21,031 bases of DNA, taken from the NCBI GenBank assembly GCA_947383685.1, contig CANDEE010000031.1, positions 1 through 21,031 of the forward strand, read 5' to 3'. The notes under the pieces were generated by a model, which saw only the letters and a list, made by a program, of their open reading frames with translations, ran no database searches and was not told the DNA's origin. This DNA is from an uncultured Pseudoflavonifractor sp. (GTDB taxonomy: Bacteria; Bacillota; Clostridia; Oscillospirales; Oscillospiraceae). Every line of letters starts with the position of its first letter. The first letter of the stretch is position 1. The translations under genes and the position numbers were made by a program. Below, one piece after another: positions 1-7,321 of the stretch.

Positions 1-729
1 GACCGGTTCCGGGTGGACTACGCCGGCAAGGGAAGCTGGGAGAAGATCGTGCCCAAGTTCCAAAAGCTGGTGAAGGCCCGTGGAGGGAAGGGCTACTATA
101 TGCGGGGCACCTTTACCCACCATAACCCGGACTTTTTGGAGGACATTAAGGCCATGCTGGACCTGGGCTTCACCGAGCTCTCCATGGAGCCGGTGGTCTG
201 CGCTCCAGACGACCCCTCTGCTCTTACGGAGGAGGATATGGCCCTCGTCATGGAGCAGTACGAGAAGCTGGCCCAGCTCATGGCCCTGCGGCGGAAGGAG
301 GGGAGGCCCTTTACCTTCTACCACTACATGATCGACCTGACCGGGGGACCCTGCGTCTATAAGCGCATTTCGGGCTGCGGCTCGGGCACCGAGTACATGG
401 CGGTCACCCCCTGGGGGGACCTGTACCCCTGCCACCAGTTCGTGGGAGAGGAAAAATTCAAGCTGGGGGATGTGTGGCACGGGGTCACCGCCCCCGGCGT
501 GCAGGGCCAGTTTGCCGCCTGCAACGTCTATACCCGACCGGAGTGCCGGGAGTGCTGGGCCCGGCTCTACTGCTCCGGCGGCTGCGCCGCCAACGCTTAC
601 CACGCCACCGGGTCGGTGAACGGAGTCTACAGGCAGGGCTGTGAGCTGTTCCGCAAGCGGATGGAGTGCGCCATCGCCCTGGAGGCCTCACTTTCTCTTG
701 AAAGAGAAAGTGAGCAAAGAGAACTTTAA
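1..729 (+). CDS. scfB: SCIFF peptide maturase (radical SAM/SPASM), 5'-truncated by window edge
   Basis: This is the C-terminal part of a radical SAM enzyme that installs thioether crosslinks in the small Cys-rich SCIFF peptide (ScfA), a ribosomal peptide found across Clostridia. The reading frame is open from base 1, so the start and the CxxxCxxC radical SAM cluster lie upstream. The fragment shows the SPASM part: GCGSGTEYMAVTPWGDLYPCHQF, followed by a Cys cluster (PECRECWARLYCSGGC) and a late GCELFRKRMEC. These are the auxiliary iron-sulfur cluster ligands. The phrases YYMRGTFT and ELSMEPVV are typical of the family. The gene probably follows scfA outside the window. The last 13 or so residues (SLSLERESEQREL) are encoded by a palindromic repeat and look like a late addition to the C terminus. 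Family call very confident. Confidence 0.93.
   Translation, partial: DRFRVDYAGKGSWEKIVPKFQKLVKARGGKGYYMRGTFTHHNPDFLEDIKAMLDLGFTELSMEPVVCAPDDPSALTEEDMALVMEQYEKLAQLMALRRKEGRPFTFYHYMIDLTGGPCVYKRISGCGSGTEYMAVTPWGDLYPCHQFVGEEKFKLGDVWHGVTAPGVQGQFAACNVYTRPECRECWARLYCSGGCAANAYHATGSVNGVYRQGCELFRKRMECAIALEASLSLERESEQREL
687..714. repeat. Near-perfect palindrome inside the 3' end of scfB
   Basis: The arms CTCACTTTCTCTT (687-699) and AAGAGAAAGTGAG (702-714) are exact reverse complements with only GA between them. As RNA this would be a 12-bp stem with a TGAA loop. It lies inside the last codons of scfB and is followed by CAAAGAGAACTTTAA, which supplies the stop codon. The composition (pyrimidine arm, purine arm) is unlike the GC-rich coding sequence before it. 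This suggests a small dispersed repeat that landed at the gene end. No U-tract follows, so it is not a standard terminator. Whether it is repeated in the genome cannot be seen here. Confidence 0.7.
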
Positions 730-762
730 GAAAAGACCAGGAGCTTTTCAGGAGGTGACAGG

Positions 763-2103
763 ATGAACACCCCCATCTGTGATTTTGTCCGCGCCTACGC
801 TAAAAAAGCCCCCCTGCGGCTCCATATGCCGGGGCACAAGGGGATTTCCGGTCTGGGGCCGGAGGGGCTGGATATTACCGAAGTGGACGGGGCCGACGAG
901 CTTTACCACGCCCACGGCATCATAAAGAAAAGTGAGGAGAACGCGGCAGGGCTGTTTGGCTCTGCCGCCACCTTCTATTCCACTGAGGGCTCCTCCCTCT
1001 GCATCCGGGCCATGCTGTATCTGACTCTTCTGCGGGCCGGGGAGGAGGGGCGAAAACCCCTCATTCTGGCGGGGCGGAACGCCCACAAGACCTTTCTCAC
1101 TGGGGCGGCGCTGTTGGGGATAGAGGTGGAATGGCTGTATCCAAAGGGAGGGAGCCTGCTGGCCTGCCCGGTGAGGGTGGAGGATTTGGAGGCCGCCTTT
1201 TCCGGGGAGCGGAAGCCTACGGCAGTCTATGTGACCACTCCGGATTATCTGGGAAATTTACTGGATATTCAGGCGCTGGCGGAGGTGTGCCGCCGCCACG
1301 GGGCATTGCTGCTGGTGGACAACGCCCATGGGGCTTACCTCCACTTCCTGCCAAAGCTCTGCCACCCCATGGACTTGGGGGCGGATTTGTGCTGTGATTC
1401 CGCCCACAAGACCCTTCCGGTGCTGACGGGCGGGGCCTACCTCCACGTTTCCAAAACCGCCCCTCCCGGCTGGAAGGCACAGGGGGAGAAGGCTTTGGCC
1501 CTGTTCGCCTCCACCAGCCCCTCTTACCTGATCTTACAATCCTTAGATGAGGCCAACCGCTATTTATCAGAGGGCTTTCGGGAGGAGCTGGCGGTCTTTT
1601 CAGCCCTGGCGGAAAAAATGAAAAAGCGCCTGACCGCCCAGAGCTGGACGTTAGCGGGGCAGGAGCCTCTTAAGCTGACTCTGGCTCCCAAGCCATACGG
1701 CTACACGGGATTGGAATTGTCCGCCCTTCTGCGAAAGCAGGGGGTTGAGGCCGAGTTTGCCGACCCGGATTTTCTGGTGGGCATGCTCTCTCCCCGGCTG
1801 GGAGAGGAGGCCCTGACCCGGCTGGTGGGGATACTCTCCCAGCTTCCCCGGCGGGCTGCCATTGAAGAAACTCCTCCGCCCCTGCCCCGCCCCCGGCGGG
1901 TGATGGCCCCCAGGGAGGCCATGCTTTCCCTCTGGGAGGAGCTGCCCCTGGAGGAGTGCCAAGGCCGGGTGCTGGCCTCGGTGAACGTGAGCTGTCCCCC
2001 CGCCGTACCCATTCTGGTCTGCGGGGAGGAGATAGACAAAATGGCCGTGGAGTGCTTTCAATACTACGGCGTTTCCCGCTGTGAAGTGGTAAAAGAGACT
2101 TGA
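763..2103 (+). CDS. Orn/Lys/Arg decarboxylase family PLP enzyme (YaaO/SpeA-like)
   Basis: This 446-residue fold-type I PLP enzyme is of the short Firmicute Orn/Lys/Arg decarboxylase type. It begins with the family signature LRLHMPGHKG (residues 18-27). It has VDNAHGAY (185-192), whose Asp should contact the PLP pyridine nitrogen, and DSAHKTLPVLTGGAYLH (from 212), in which Lys216 is the expected Schiff-base lysine. The usual product would be a polyamine precursor (cadaverine, putrescine or agmatine); the exact substrate cannot be read from the sequence. The start has a strong site, CAGGAGGTGACAGG-ATG, 33 bases after scfB, so the two may be co-transcribed. It is somewhat shorter than typical 480-residue relatives, with a reduced C-terminal domain. 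In Bacillus subtilis the homologue yaaO lies near yabB-rsmI-abrB, whose counterparts occur about 10 kb downstream here. Confidence 0.88.
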   Translation: MNTPICDFVRAYAKKAPLRLHMPGHKGISGLGPEGLDITEVDGADELYHAHGIIKKSEENAAGLFGSAATFYSTEGSSLCIRAMLYLTLLRAGEEGRKPLILAGRNAHKTFLTGAALLGIEVEWLYPKGGSLLACPVRVEDLEAAFSGERKPTAVYVTTPDYLGNLLDIQALAEVCRRHGALLLVDNAHGAYLHFLPKLCHPMDLGADLCCDSAHKTLPVLTGGAYLHVSKTAPPGWKAQGEKALALFASTSPSYLILQSLDEANRYLSEGFREELAVFSALAEKMKKRLTAQSWTLAGQEPLKLTLAPKPYGYTGLELSALLRKQGVEAEFADPDFLVGMLSPRLGEEALTRLVGILSQLPRRAAIEETPPPLPRPRRVMAPREAMLSLWEELPLEECQGRVLASVNVSCPPAVPILVCGEEIDKMAVECFQYYGVSRCEVVKET

Positions 2104-2125
2104 TGTACTGAAAGGAGCCGTCCCC

Positions 2126-3577
2126 ATGGGCTTTTCCGTCAACGTAAGCGTTCCGGTCCTCACCGTATTTTTGCAGGGACTTCTCAGTTTTTTCTCCCCC
2201 TGCGTGCTGCCTTTGCTGCCCCTCTACATTGGGTATCTCTCCGGAGGGACCGGGGTAAGGGGGGAGGACGGGAGCATCCGCTATGACCGGAAAAAGGTAC
2301 TGCTCCACACCTTCTTTTTTGTGGTAGGGGTCAGCTTTGCCTTTGTACTTTTGGGGTTGGGGGCCTCTGCCCTGGGGAGCTTTTTCCGGCAGGGCCAGAC
2401 CTTTTTCACCTGGGCGGGGGGTGCCCTGGTCATCCTCTTTGGCCTTTATCAGTTGGGGGTCTTTGGCTCCTCGGCCTTCCTTGACCGGGAGCTGCGCCTT
2501 CCCTTCCGCCTGGACAAGATGGCTATGTCTCCACTGACGGCTTTGGCCATGGGCTTTACCTTCAGCTTTGCGTGGACGCCCTGTGTGGGTCCCGCGCTCA
2601 CCAGTGTTCTGCTGATGTCGGCCTCCGCTTCCACGCGTCTGGCGGGAATGGCCCTTATCGGGGTCTATACCCTGGGGTTTGTGCTTCCCTTTTTGGCGGT
2701 GGGGGTCTTTACCACCAGTCTTTTGGGGTTTTTCAAGGCACACCGGAAGGGGATGCGCTATACCGCCAAGGCGGGGGGAACCCTGATGGTGCTGATGGGC
2801 CTGATGATGCTCAGCGGTCAGATGGACCGGGTGTCGGGCTGGCTGTCCGGCCTTTCCCTGCCGCCTGCCGCCCCCACGGTGGCGGCGGAAACGACCTTCA
2901 GGGTAGAGCCAACCCCTACCCCGGCGGAACCGGCTCCAACACCCACGGCGGGCCAACCCATCCGGTCCAGCCCGGAGCCGGCTCCGGAGCCCACGCCGGA
3001 ACTTACAGCAGAACCCACACCAGAATCCGCCTCTACGCCGGAGCCGACCCCAGCCGATGCGGTTACCCCAGCCCCGGAGGCCACTCCTGCCCCGGAAGAA
3101 CCGGTCCCGGAGTCCACGGTGGACCCCAACGCCATCCCCGCCCTGGACTTCACCCTTACCGACCAGTTTGGAAATTCCCACTCCCTGGCCGATTACAAGG
3201 GAAAGACCATCTTCCTCAACTTCTGGGCCACCTGGTGCCCGCCCTGCAGGGCGGAGATGCCTGAGATACAAAGCCTTTATGAGAATTACAGCAGGGACGG
3301 GGAGGACGCCCTCATCGTTCTGGGCGTAGCCGCCCCGGAGATCGGGCAGGAGGGCACGGCGGAGGAGATCGCCGCCTTTTTGGAGGACAACGGCTATACC
3401 TACCCGGTGCTTATGGATACCGATGCGGCCCTCACCCTGGGCTATGGGATCGGCGCCTTTCCCACCACCTTTATGATCGACCGGGAGGGGAATGTGTTCG
3501 GCTATATCACCGGACAGCTTACCTATGAGATCATGGAGGATATTATAGCCCAGACCATGAGCGGAGAACGGCGGTAG
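2126..3577 (+). CDS. ccdA: CcdA membrane thiol transporter fused to a TlpA/thioredoxin domain
   Basis: The 483-residue product joins two modules that are often separate proteins. Residues 1-245 are a CcdA/DsbD-type membrane domain with the paired cysteine motifs FFSPCVLPLLPLY (Cys26) and SFAWTPCVGPALTS (Cys153), which carry electrons from cytoplasmic thioredoxin across the membrane. Residues about 248-335 form a long low-complexity linker rich in Pro, Thr and Glu. Residues about 337-483 are a TlpA-like thioredoxin fold with the redox motif NFWATWCPPCRAEMPE (Cys371 and Cys374). The fusion should deliver reductant to extracytoplasmic disulfides. Start: AAAGGAG lies upstream of ATG 2126, 22 bases after the decarboxylase stop, so an operon is likely. 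The linker suggests that the thiol domain reaches out through the cell wall; this is inference. Confidence 0.93.
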   Translation: MGFSVNVSVPVLTVFLQGLLSFFSPCVLPLLPLYIGYLSGGTGVRGEDGSIRYDRKKVLLHTFFFVVGVSFAFVLLGLGASALGSFFRQGQTFFTWAGGALVILFGLYQLGVFGSSAFLDRELRLPFRLDKMAMSPLTALAMGFTFSFAWTPCVGPALTSVLLMSASASTRLAGMALIGVYTLGFVLPFLAVGVFTTSLLGFFKAHRKGMRYTAKAGGTLMVLMGLMMLSGQMDRVSGWLSGLSLPPAAPTVAAETTFRVEPTPTPAEPAPTPTAGQPIRSSPEPAPEPTPELTAEPTPESASTPEPTPADAVTPAPEATPAPEEPVPESTVDPNAIPALDFTLTDQFGNSHSLADYKGKTIFLNFWATWCPPCRAEMPEIQSLYENYSRDGEDALIVLGVAAPEIGQEGTAEEIAAFLEDNGYTYPVLMDTDAALTLGYGIGAFPTTFMIDREGNVFGYITGQLTYEIMEDIIAQTMSGERR

Positions 3578-3586
3578 AATGGTAAA

Positions 3587-3628
3587 TAGAACAAGGGCGG
3601 CAGGAGAAATCCTGCCGCCCTTGTTCTA
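3587..3628. terminator. 19-bp perfect hairpin between convergent genes
   Basis: The arms 3587-3605 and 3610-3628 are exact reverse complements (core GGGCGGCAGGA / TCCTGCCGCCC) around a GAAA tetraloop. It lies between the convergent ccdA-tlpA fusion and the flavin reductase. Neither strand has a long U-tract. The reverse strand continues into a moderately T-rich run, so termination efficiency is uncertain. It may act mainly as a 3'-end stabiliser or a bidirectional terminator. Confidence 0.7.
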
Positions 3629-3650
3629 CATGAAAAGGAGAGAAAGTTGG

Positions 3651-5729
3651 TTATTTTACCTGGCTCAGCGCGTCCTCTACGGCCTCCTTAATGGCCTTGG
3701 AGGTAATGGTGGCGGTGGAGACGTTGTCCACCTTGGTAGAGCCGGCCTTCACAATGGCGTCGGGCAGGGTGTCGATGGCCTTGGTGCCGATGCCCGGGGT
3801 CTCCTTGTTATCCAGGACCTCCACCTTGGCGATCTTGCCGTCCTTCATGGTGACCTTTACATAGAGGTCGCCGCCCATGGCGTTGTGGCTTACGCCCAGG
3901 TACTCGCCGCTGGCAAGGGCCACATCAATGCTGCCGCCCAGGTCAGAGGTCTTGCCGGGAGTGTAGGTGAGGGGAGAGGAGACGGCGGTACGGACCTTGT
4001 AGGCGGGCAGAGCCGCCTTGGCAGCCGCGGCGTTCTTACCCGCGATCTGACCGAAGATGACGCACTCGGCAATGTTGCCGCCGCCCTGATACTGGAAGGC
4101 GGTGATGCCGCCCAGCTCGCCGGCGGAGTAGAGGTGGGGGATGGGCTTGCCGTCCAGGCCCAGGACCTCGGCGTTCTCGTTGCGCCGGGGGCCACCCTGG
4201 GTGTTCAGGATGTTGGCGTTGGCCTCGATGGCGTAGAAGCTGCTGCCGGTGATGGCGGTCATGCTGGCGGCAGTGCGGTTCCACTCGGGATCGTAGCCGT
4301 TCTTGGCATAGCTGTTGAAGTTCTTCACGGTGGTATCCAGTGTATCGGCGTCCACATTGATGAGCTTGGCCAGCTCCTTGATGGAGGAGGCGTGCTGGAC
4401 GTTCAGGGCGCTGTCGGGAATCTGGCCGGAGGCCTTGGCAGCGTCATAGACCTCGCCGGTGCAGATGATGTAGGACTTGAGGGGACGGTTGACATTGACC
4501 CAGACGTCGCCCATTTTCACATGGCCGTGGCGGGGAGCCTCGGCCTCGTTGAAGAAGCGGCTGCCGTCGCCGGCCACCACGATGGTGGCGCCGGAGCCAA
4601 GACGGGGAACGATGGCGTGCTGGTCGTCGGGGACGGAGACGCTGGTGCCCGCCAGGGCGGAGCCGATGCCCTCATAGGCCTCCATGTGCCACAGGTCGGC
4701 GCCTACCTCCTGGGCCATGCGGATGCCGTCGCCGGTGTTGAACAGGCCGCCGATGACGCCAAAGTCAGCCAGACCCAGATAGTTGGACACCATCTCGGCG
4801 TTGTTCTCGAAGCCGCCGCAGCACATGACAACGCCGTTGGTGGCGCGGATATTGACGGTCTTGCCATCCCGCTCCACCTGAACGCCCAGGATGGTCTTGC
4901 TGTCCGGGTCCTGAATGAGGTGGGTGGCAGGAGATTGGAACCACACGTCGATCTTGTCGGCGCGCTCGGTGACCAGGCCACGGAGGGTCTGCCACAGATA
5001 GCCGTCGCTGTACCCCTCGTGAAGGGCGTTCAGGCTGATCTTGTCGGCGCTGGGGAACTCGGGGTACTCGGGGGACATATAGCCCAGACGGCTGCCCGTC
5101 CAGTCATGATACTCGCTCTTGGGGATCCCGGTCAGGTCCTCCATCACGTCATACATATGGGCGATGTTCTTGGTGTAGACCCGCAGCAGGGCCTCGGGAA
5201 TGTGATGTCCGCCGGCCAGAGCCTGATAATACTCATAGGTGCCTTCCTCGTCCTCGGCGCCATAGACAAACATCTGGCCGCAGACCCGGGTGTTGCCGCC
5301 CTCCTGGCCCTCGGGAGCCTTTTCCACCAGCAGGACCTTGGCGCCCTCGTCAGCGGCGGTCTTGGAGGCCACGGCGCCGGAGCCGCCGAAGCCGATGACC
5401 ACTACGTCATATTGGCCGTCCCAGGCGATGGTGTCGGCATAGGTGTAGTTGGTGGTGGAGCTGAGCTTGGCGGTGTTGGGGGCGTTCTTGTCCCACTCCA
5501 CGGTGATGCCCAGCAGCTCGCTGAGGTAGCGCAGAGGGGCGTAGGTGGCGCCGTTATAGGCGAACACCTCGGCGGCGGAGCCGTCAGACTTGGTGGGAGT
5601 GACAGCCTGGCCGTTCATGGTCATAGACATGGGAGTGACCGAGATGGTCTTTTCCACGCCGGCCGCCGCGGCGACCGTGCCCATGACCATCAAAGCGGCC
5701 AGGGCCAGGGCTGTGATTCTTCTTTTCAT
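3651..5729 (-). CDS. Secreted FAD-dependent reductase (fumarate/urocanate reductase superfamily) with C-terminal FMN-binding domain
   Basis: The 692-residue protein has four parts. Residues 1-23 are a Sec signal peptide without a lipobox Cys. Residues about 30-90 resemble a copper amine oxidase N-terminal-like (stalk) domain (ATYAPLRYLSELLGITVEW). Residues about 107-570 are a FAD-binding_2 domain with the dinucleotide motif VVVIGFGGSG (110-118) and Glu136. Residues about 600-690 are an FMN_bind domain with DNVSTATITS (668-677), a flavinylation motif in which Thr674 would receive FMN from an ApbE enzyme. No heme motif is present. Known relatives reduce fumarate, urocanate, (meth)acrylate or cinnamates outside the membrane, fed by quinone- or flavin-based electron transfer. 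Arg376 and Arg400 match the catalytic arginines. The carboxylate-clamp positions appear as Asn509 and Gln548, so fumarate is doubtful. The ribosome site AGGAGGAGGT precedes ATG 5729. Confidence 0.9.
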   Translation of the reverse strand: MKRRITALALAALMVMGTVAAAAGVEKTISVTPMSMTMNGQAVTPTKSDGSAAEVFAYNGATYAPLRYLSELLGITVEWDKNAPNTAKLSSTTNYTYADTIAWDGQYDVVVIGFGGSGAVASKTAADEGAKVLLVEKAPEGQEGGNTRVCGQMFVYGAEDEEGTYEYYQALAGGHHIPEALLRVYTKNIAHMYDVMEDLTGIPKSEYHDWTGSRLGYMSPEYPEFPSADKISLNALHEGYSDGYLWQTLRGLVTERADKIDVWFQSPATHLIQDPDSKTILGVQVERDGKTVNIRATNGVVMCCGGFENNAEMVSNYLGLADFGVIGGLFNTGDGIRMAQEVGADLWHMEAYEGIGSALAGTSVSVPDDQHAIVPRLGSGATIVVAGDGSRFFNEAEAPRHGHVKMGDVWVNVNRPLKSYIICTGEVYDAAKASGQIPDSALNVQHASSIKELAKLINVDADTLDTTVKNFNSYAKNGYDPEWNRTAASMTAITGSSFYAIEANANILNTQGGPRRNENAEVLGLDGKPIPHLYSAGELGGITAFQYQGGGNIAECVIFGQIAGKNAAAAKAALPAYKVRTAVSSPLTYTPGKTSDLGGSIDVALASGEYLGVSHNAMGGDLYVKVTMKDGKIAKVEVLDNKETPGIGTKAIDTLPDAIVKAGSTKVDNVSTATITSKAIKEAVEDALSQVK

Positions 5730-5783
5730 AAAAATACCTCCTCCTTCTAAATAAATGCTGGGAAACAGCAGAACTAACTATAT

Positions 5784-5811
5784 TTTATAGGGCCTGTTAT
5801 AAAAATGACAA
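5784..5811 (-). promoter_or_regulatory. Sigma-A promoter of the flavin reductase gene
   Basis: On the reverse strand, TTGTCA (5806-5811) and TATAAA (5784-5789) are separated by 16 bases. They lie 55-82 bases upstream of the start codon. Between the promoter and the gene is a small dyad TGCTG-GGAAA-CAGCA (5756-5770) in the untranslated leader that could be a regulator site or a hairpin. Confidence 0.6.
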
Positions 5812-5847
5812 GGGAGATAAATTTCATCCTGACTGTAAAAAATCTAC

Positions 5848-5877
5848 TTCACAGGGACAGACGATTTCCGTTATAAT
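5848..5877 (+). promoter_or_regulatory. Sigma-A promoter of the AraC-family regulator
   Basis: TTCACA (5848-5853) and a perfect TATAAT (5872-5877) are 18 bases apart. Transcription would begin near 5884. That leaves about 58 bases of leader before the TTG start at 5942 but only about 10 before the ATG at 5894, which favours the TTG. A short hairpin CCCGGC / GCCGGG (5901-5906 / 5916-5921) lies in that leader. This promoter is back-to-back with the reductase promoter, an arrangement common for a regulator and its target. Confidence 0.6.
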
Positions 5878-5925
5878 TAAATTGTGAAAATATATGCAAG
5901 CCCGGCTGCAAATATGCCGGGAAGG

Positions 5926-5944
5926 AAAGGAGGGGAAGGTTTTG
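5926..5944 (+). promoter_or_regulatory. Ribosome site that decides a TTG start
   Basis: AAAGGAGGGG (5926-5935) is followed after six bases by TTG at 5942. The in-frame ATG at 5894 has no Shine-Dalgarno sequence, so the TTG is the better start. Confidence 0.65.
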
Positions 5945-7210
5945 TCCCATACGCCCTATTTTGGCAGGGACCCGGAAAAGGGGGAAATCCGGCAGCTTCA
6001 AAGCCACGCGGGGTATTTTTATATGCTGGCCTTTAACGAGTGCCTGCGAAACAACGCGGAGGAGGAAATGTGGAAGCATTTGGCAGTGTGGGGGATCGAG
6101 TTTTCCTTTTCTGTGGAGCGGTTTTGGGTTTGCCTGTCCGGGGTGAAAAAATCCATCTACAACGGGGTCTACGGCTGGGACGCCGGACAGTATTTGGAGC
6201 TGTATGACCGCTGGCGGCTGGAGGTGGAAGCCGCTGTGGAGCAAAGCGGGTATCTGGCCAACTTATTCATGGTATTTGAGGAGGAAGCAAAGCAGCTGGT
6301 GGTTCTCTTTTCTCCCGGAGAAGGTCCCCAATGCACCCCGGAGGAACTGGCGGCGCGGGTCAACAGCCTGGGCCAGAAGTTCTACGAAAGGGAACTGTTC
6401 TACGGCGACACCCGCTACTGTAATGTGACCGCCCTCTCCGGAGAGCTCCACGGCTACGCCGGCATCCGGGAGGGGTATCTCCAGACCCGGAAGCTCAACG
6501 ACCTCTCCTTCTTTCACATGGAACCCGCCGTCCTGACCTCGGACTGGGTGGACAGTCACCGCAACAGGGCGGATTACCGTGTGGTCATCGGGGAGTGCCA
6601 CCGGCTCCGGCAGGCCCTGGACGAAGGGGACGTCCCCGCCTGCCGGAAGGGGTTGGAGTCCCTTCTTTTGAAAACGGTGAAGGGGGCCTACCGCTGGACC
6701 CTCCTGCATGACGCCCTATCCTACTGCAAGCATATGCTGGAGCTGCGCTGTACCGCCCGGGGACTGGAGGGGGTGGACTTGGAACGGCTCTGCGATCCGA
6801 AAAGCTACCTGCGCATCGAGGAGTGCGTGGAAGCCCTGTGGCCGGTGGTAGAGCGGCTTTGTATTCTGATCGGAGAGCAGGGCCCATATCAGGATCTGAT
6901 GCTTCGGGCCATTTACTATATCAAGCTCCACTATGCCGAGGATATTGCGCTCACCGATGTGGCCCATTACGCCAACGTGAACCCAAATTACCTCAGCGGC
7001 TCCTTTCAGAAGGAGATGGGCCTTTCCGTCCGGGAGTTTATTACCAGAGAGCGGGTCAACGCCGCGAAAAAGCTGCTGGAGGAAGAAAACCTGCGCATTG
7101 CTGACATTGCCGAGGCGGTGGGGGTCCACGATGTGAAATACTTCAGCCGCCTGTTCAAAAAAGCGGTGGGACTTACCCCGGGAGAATACCGGGAAAAGAG
7201 CAAAAGATAG
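5942..7210 (+). CDS. AraC-family transcriptional regulator
   Basis: From the TTG start the product is 422 residues (438 from the ATG at 5894). The last 100 residues or so are a classic double helix-turn-helix AraC domain: IKLHYAEDIALTDVAHYANVNPNYLSGSFQKEMG, then the second helix pair INIAEAVG-like (IADIAEAVGVHDVKYFSRLFKKAVGLTPGEYR). The preceding 300 residues or so are not a receiver domain, have no membrane segments and match no domain I can name; they probably sense a ligand or partner. The gene is divergent from the secreted flavin reductase with paired promoters between them. The likeliest role is substrate-dependent control of that reductase. This is inference from position. Confidence 0.88.
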   Translation: MSHTPYFGRDPEKGEIRQLQSHAGYFYMLAFNECLRNNAEEEMWKHLAVWGIEFSFSVERFWVCLSGVKKSIYNGVYGWDAGQYLELYDRWRLEVEAAVEQSGYLANLFMVFEEEAKQLVVLFSPGEGPQCTPEELAARVNSLGQKFYERELFYGDTRYCNVTALSGELHGYAGIREGYLQTRKLNDLSFFHMEPAVLTSDWVDSHRNRADYRVVIGECHRLRQALDEGDVPACRKGLESLLLKTVKGAYRWTLLHDALSYCKHMLELRCTARGLEGVDLERLCDPKSYLRIEECVEALWPVVERLCILIGEQGPYQDLMLRAIYYIKLHYAEDIALTDVAHYANVNPNYLSGSFQKEMGLSVREFITRERVNAAKKLLEEENLRIADIAEAVGVHDVKYFSRLFKKAVGLTPGEYREKSKR

Positions 7211-7237
7211 GGGACGGGCGCCGCCCGTCCCTTTTTT
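7211..7237 (+). terminator. Intrinsic terminator of the AraC-family gene
   Basis: The stem GGGACGGGC / GCCCGTCCC (7211-7219 / 7223-7231) has a GCC loop and is followed directly by six T residues. It starts at the base after the stop codon. Confidence 0.9.
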
Positions 7238-7321
7238 AAAATTTTGCCCATTCCTTCAGACTAATTTTAAGTTTCGGGTTTACAATGTTCCCATCCCAAC
7301 CAGAAAGGATGGCTATGATCC

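Noticed and set aside
2880..3130. Repetitive segment in the CcdA-TlpA gene as a possible DNA repeat element
   Set aside because: It stays in frame and encodes a Pro/Thr/Glu linker between two intact domains.
1670..3271. 533-codon open frame on the reverse strand
   Set aside because: It spans two clear forward genes and gives an Arg/Gly/Pro-rich product with no family features.
3579..5750. Very long open frame on the forward strand opposite the flavin reductase
   Set aside because: It is the mirror of a GC-rich gene. The protein is a Gly/Val/Leu/His-rich string without any domain, while the reverse strand has signal peptide, FAD and FMN motifs.
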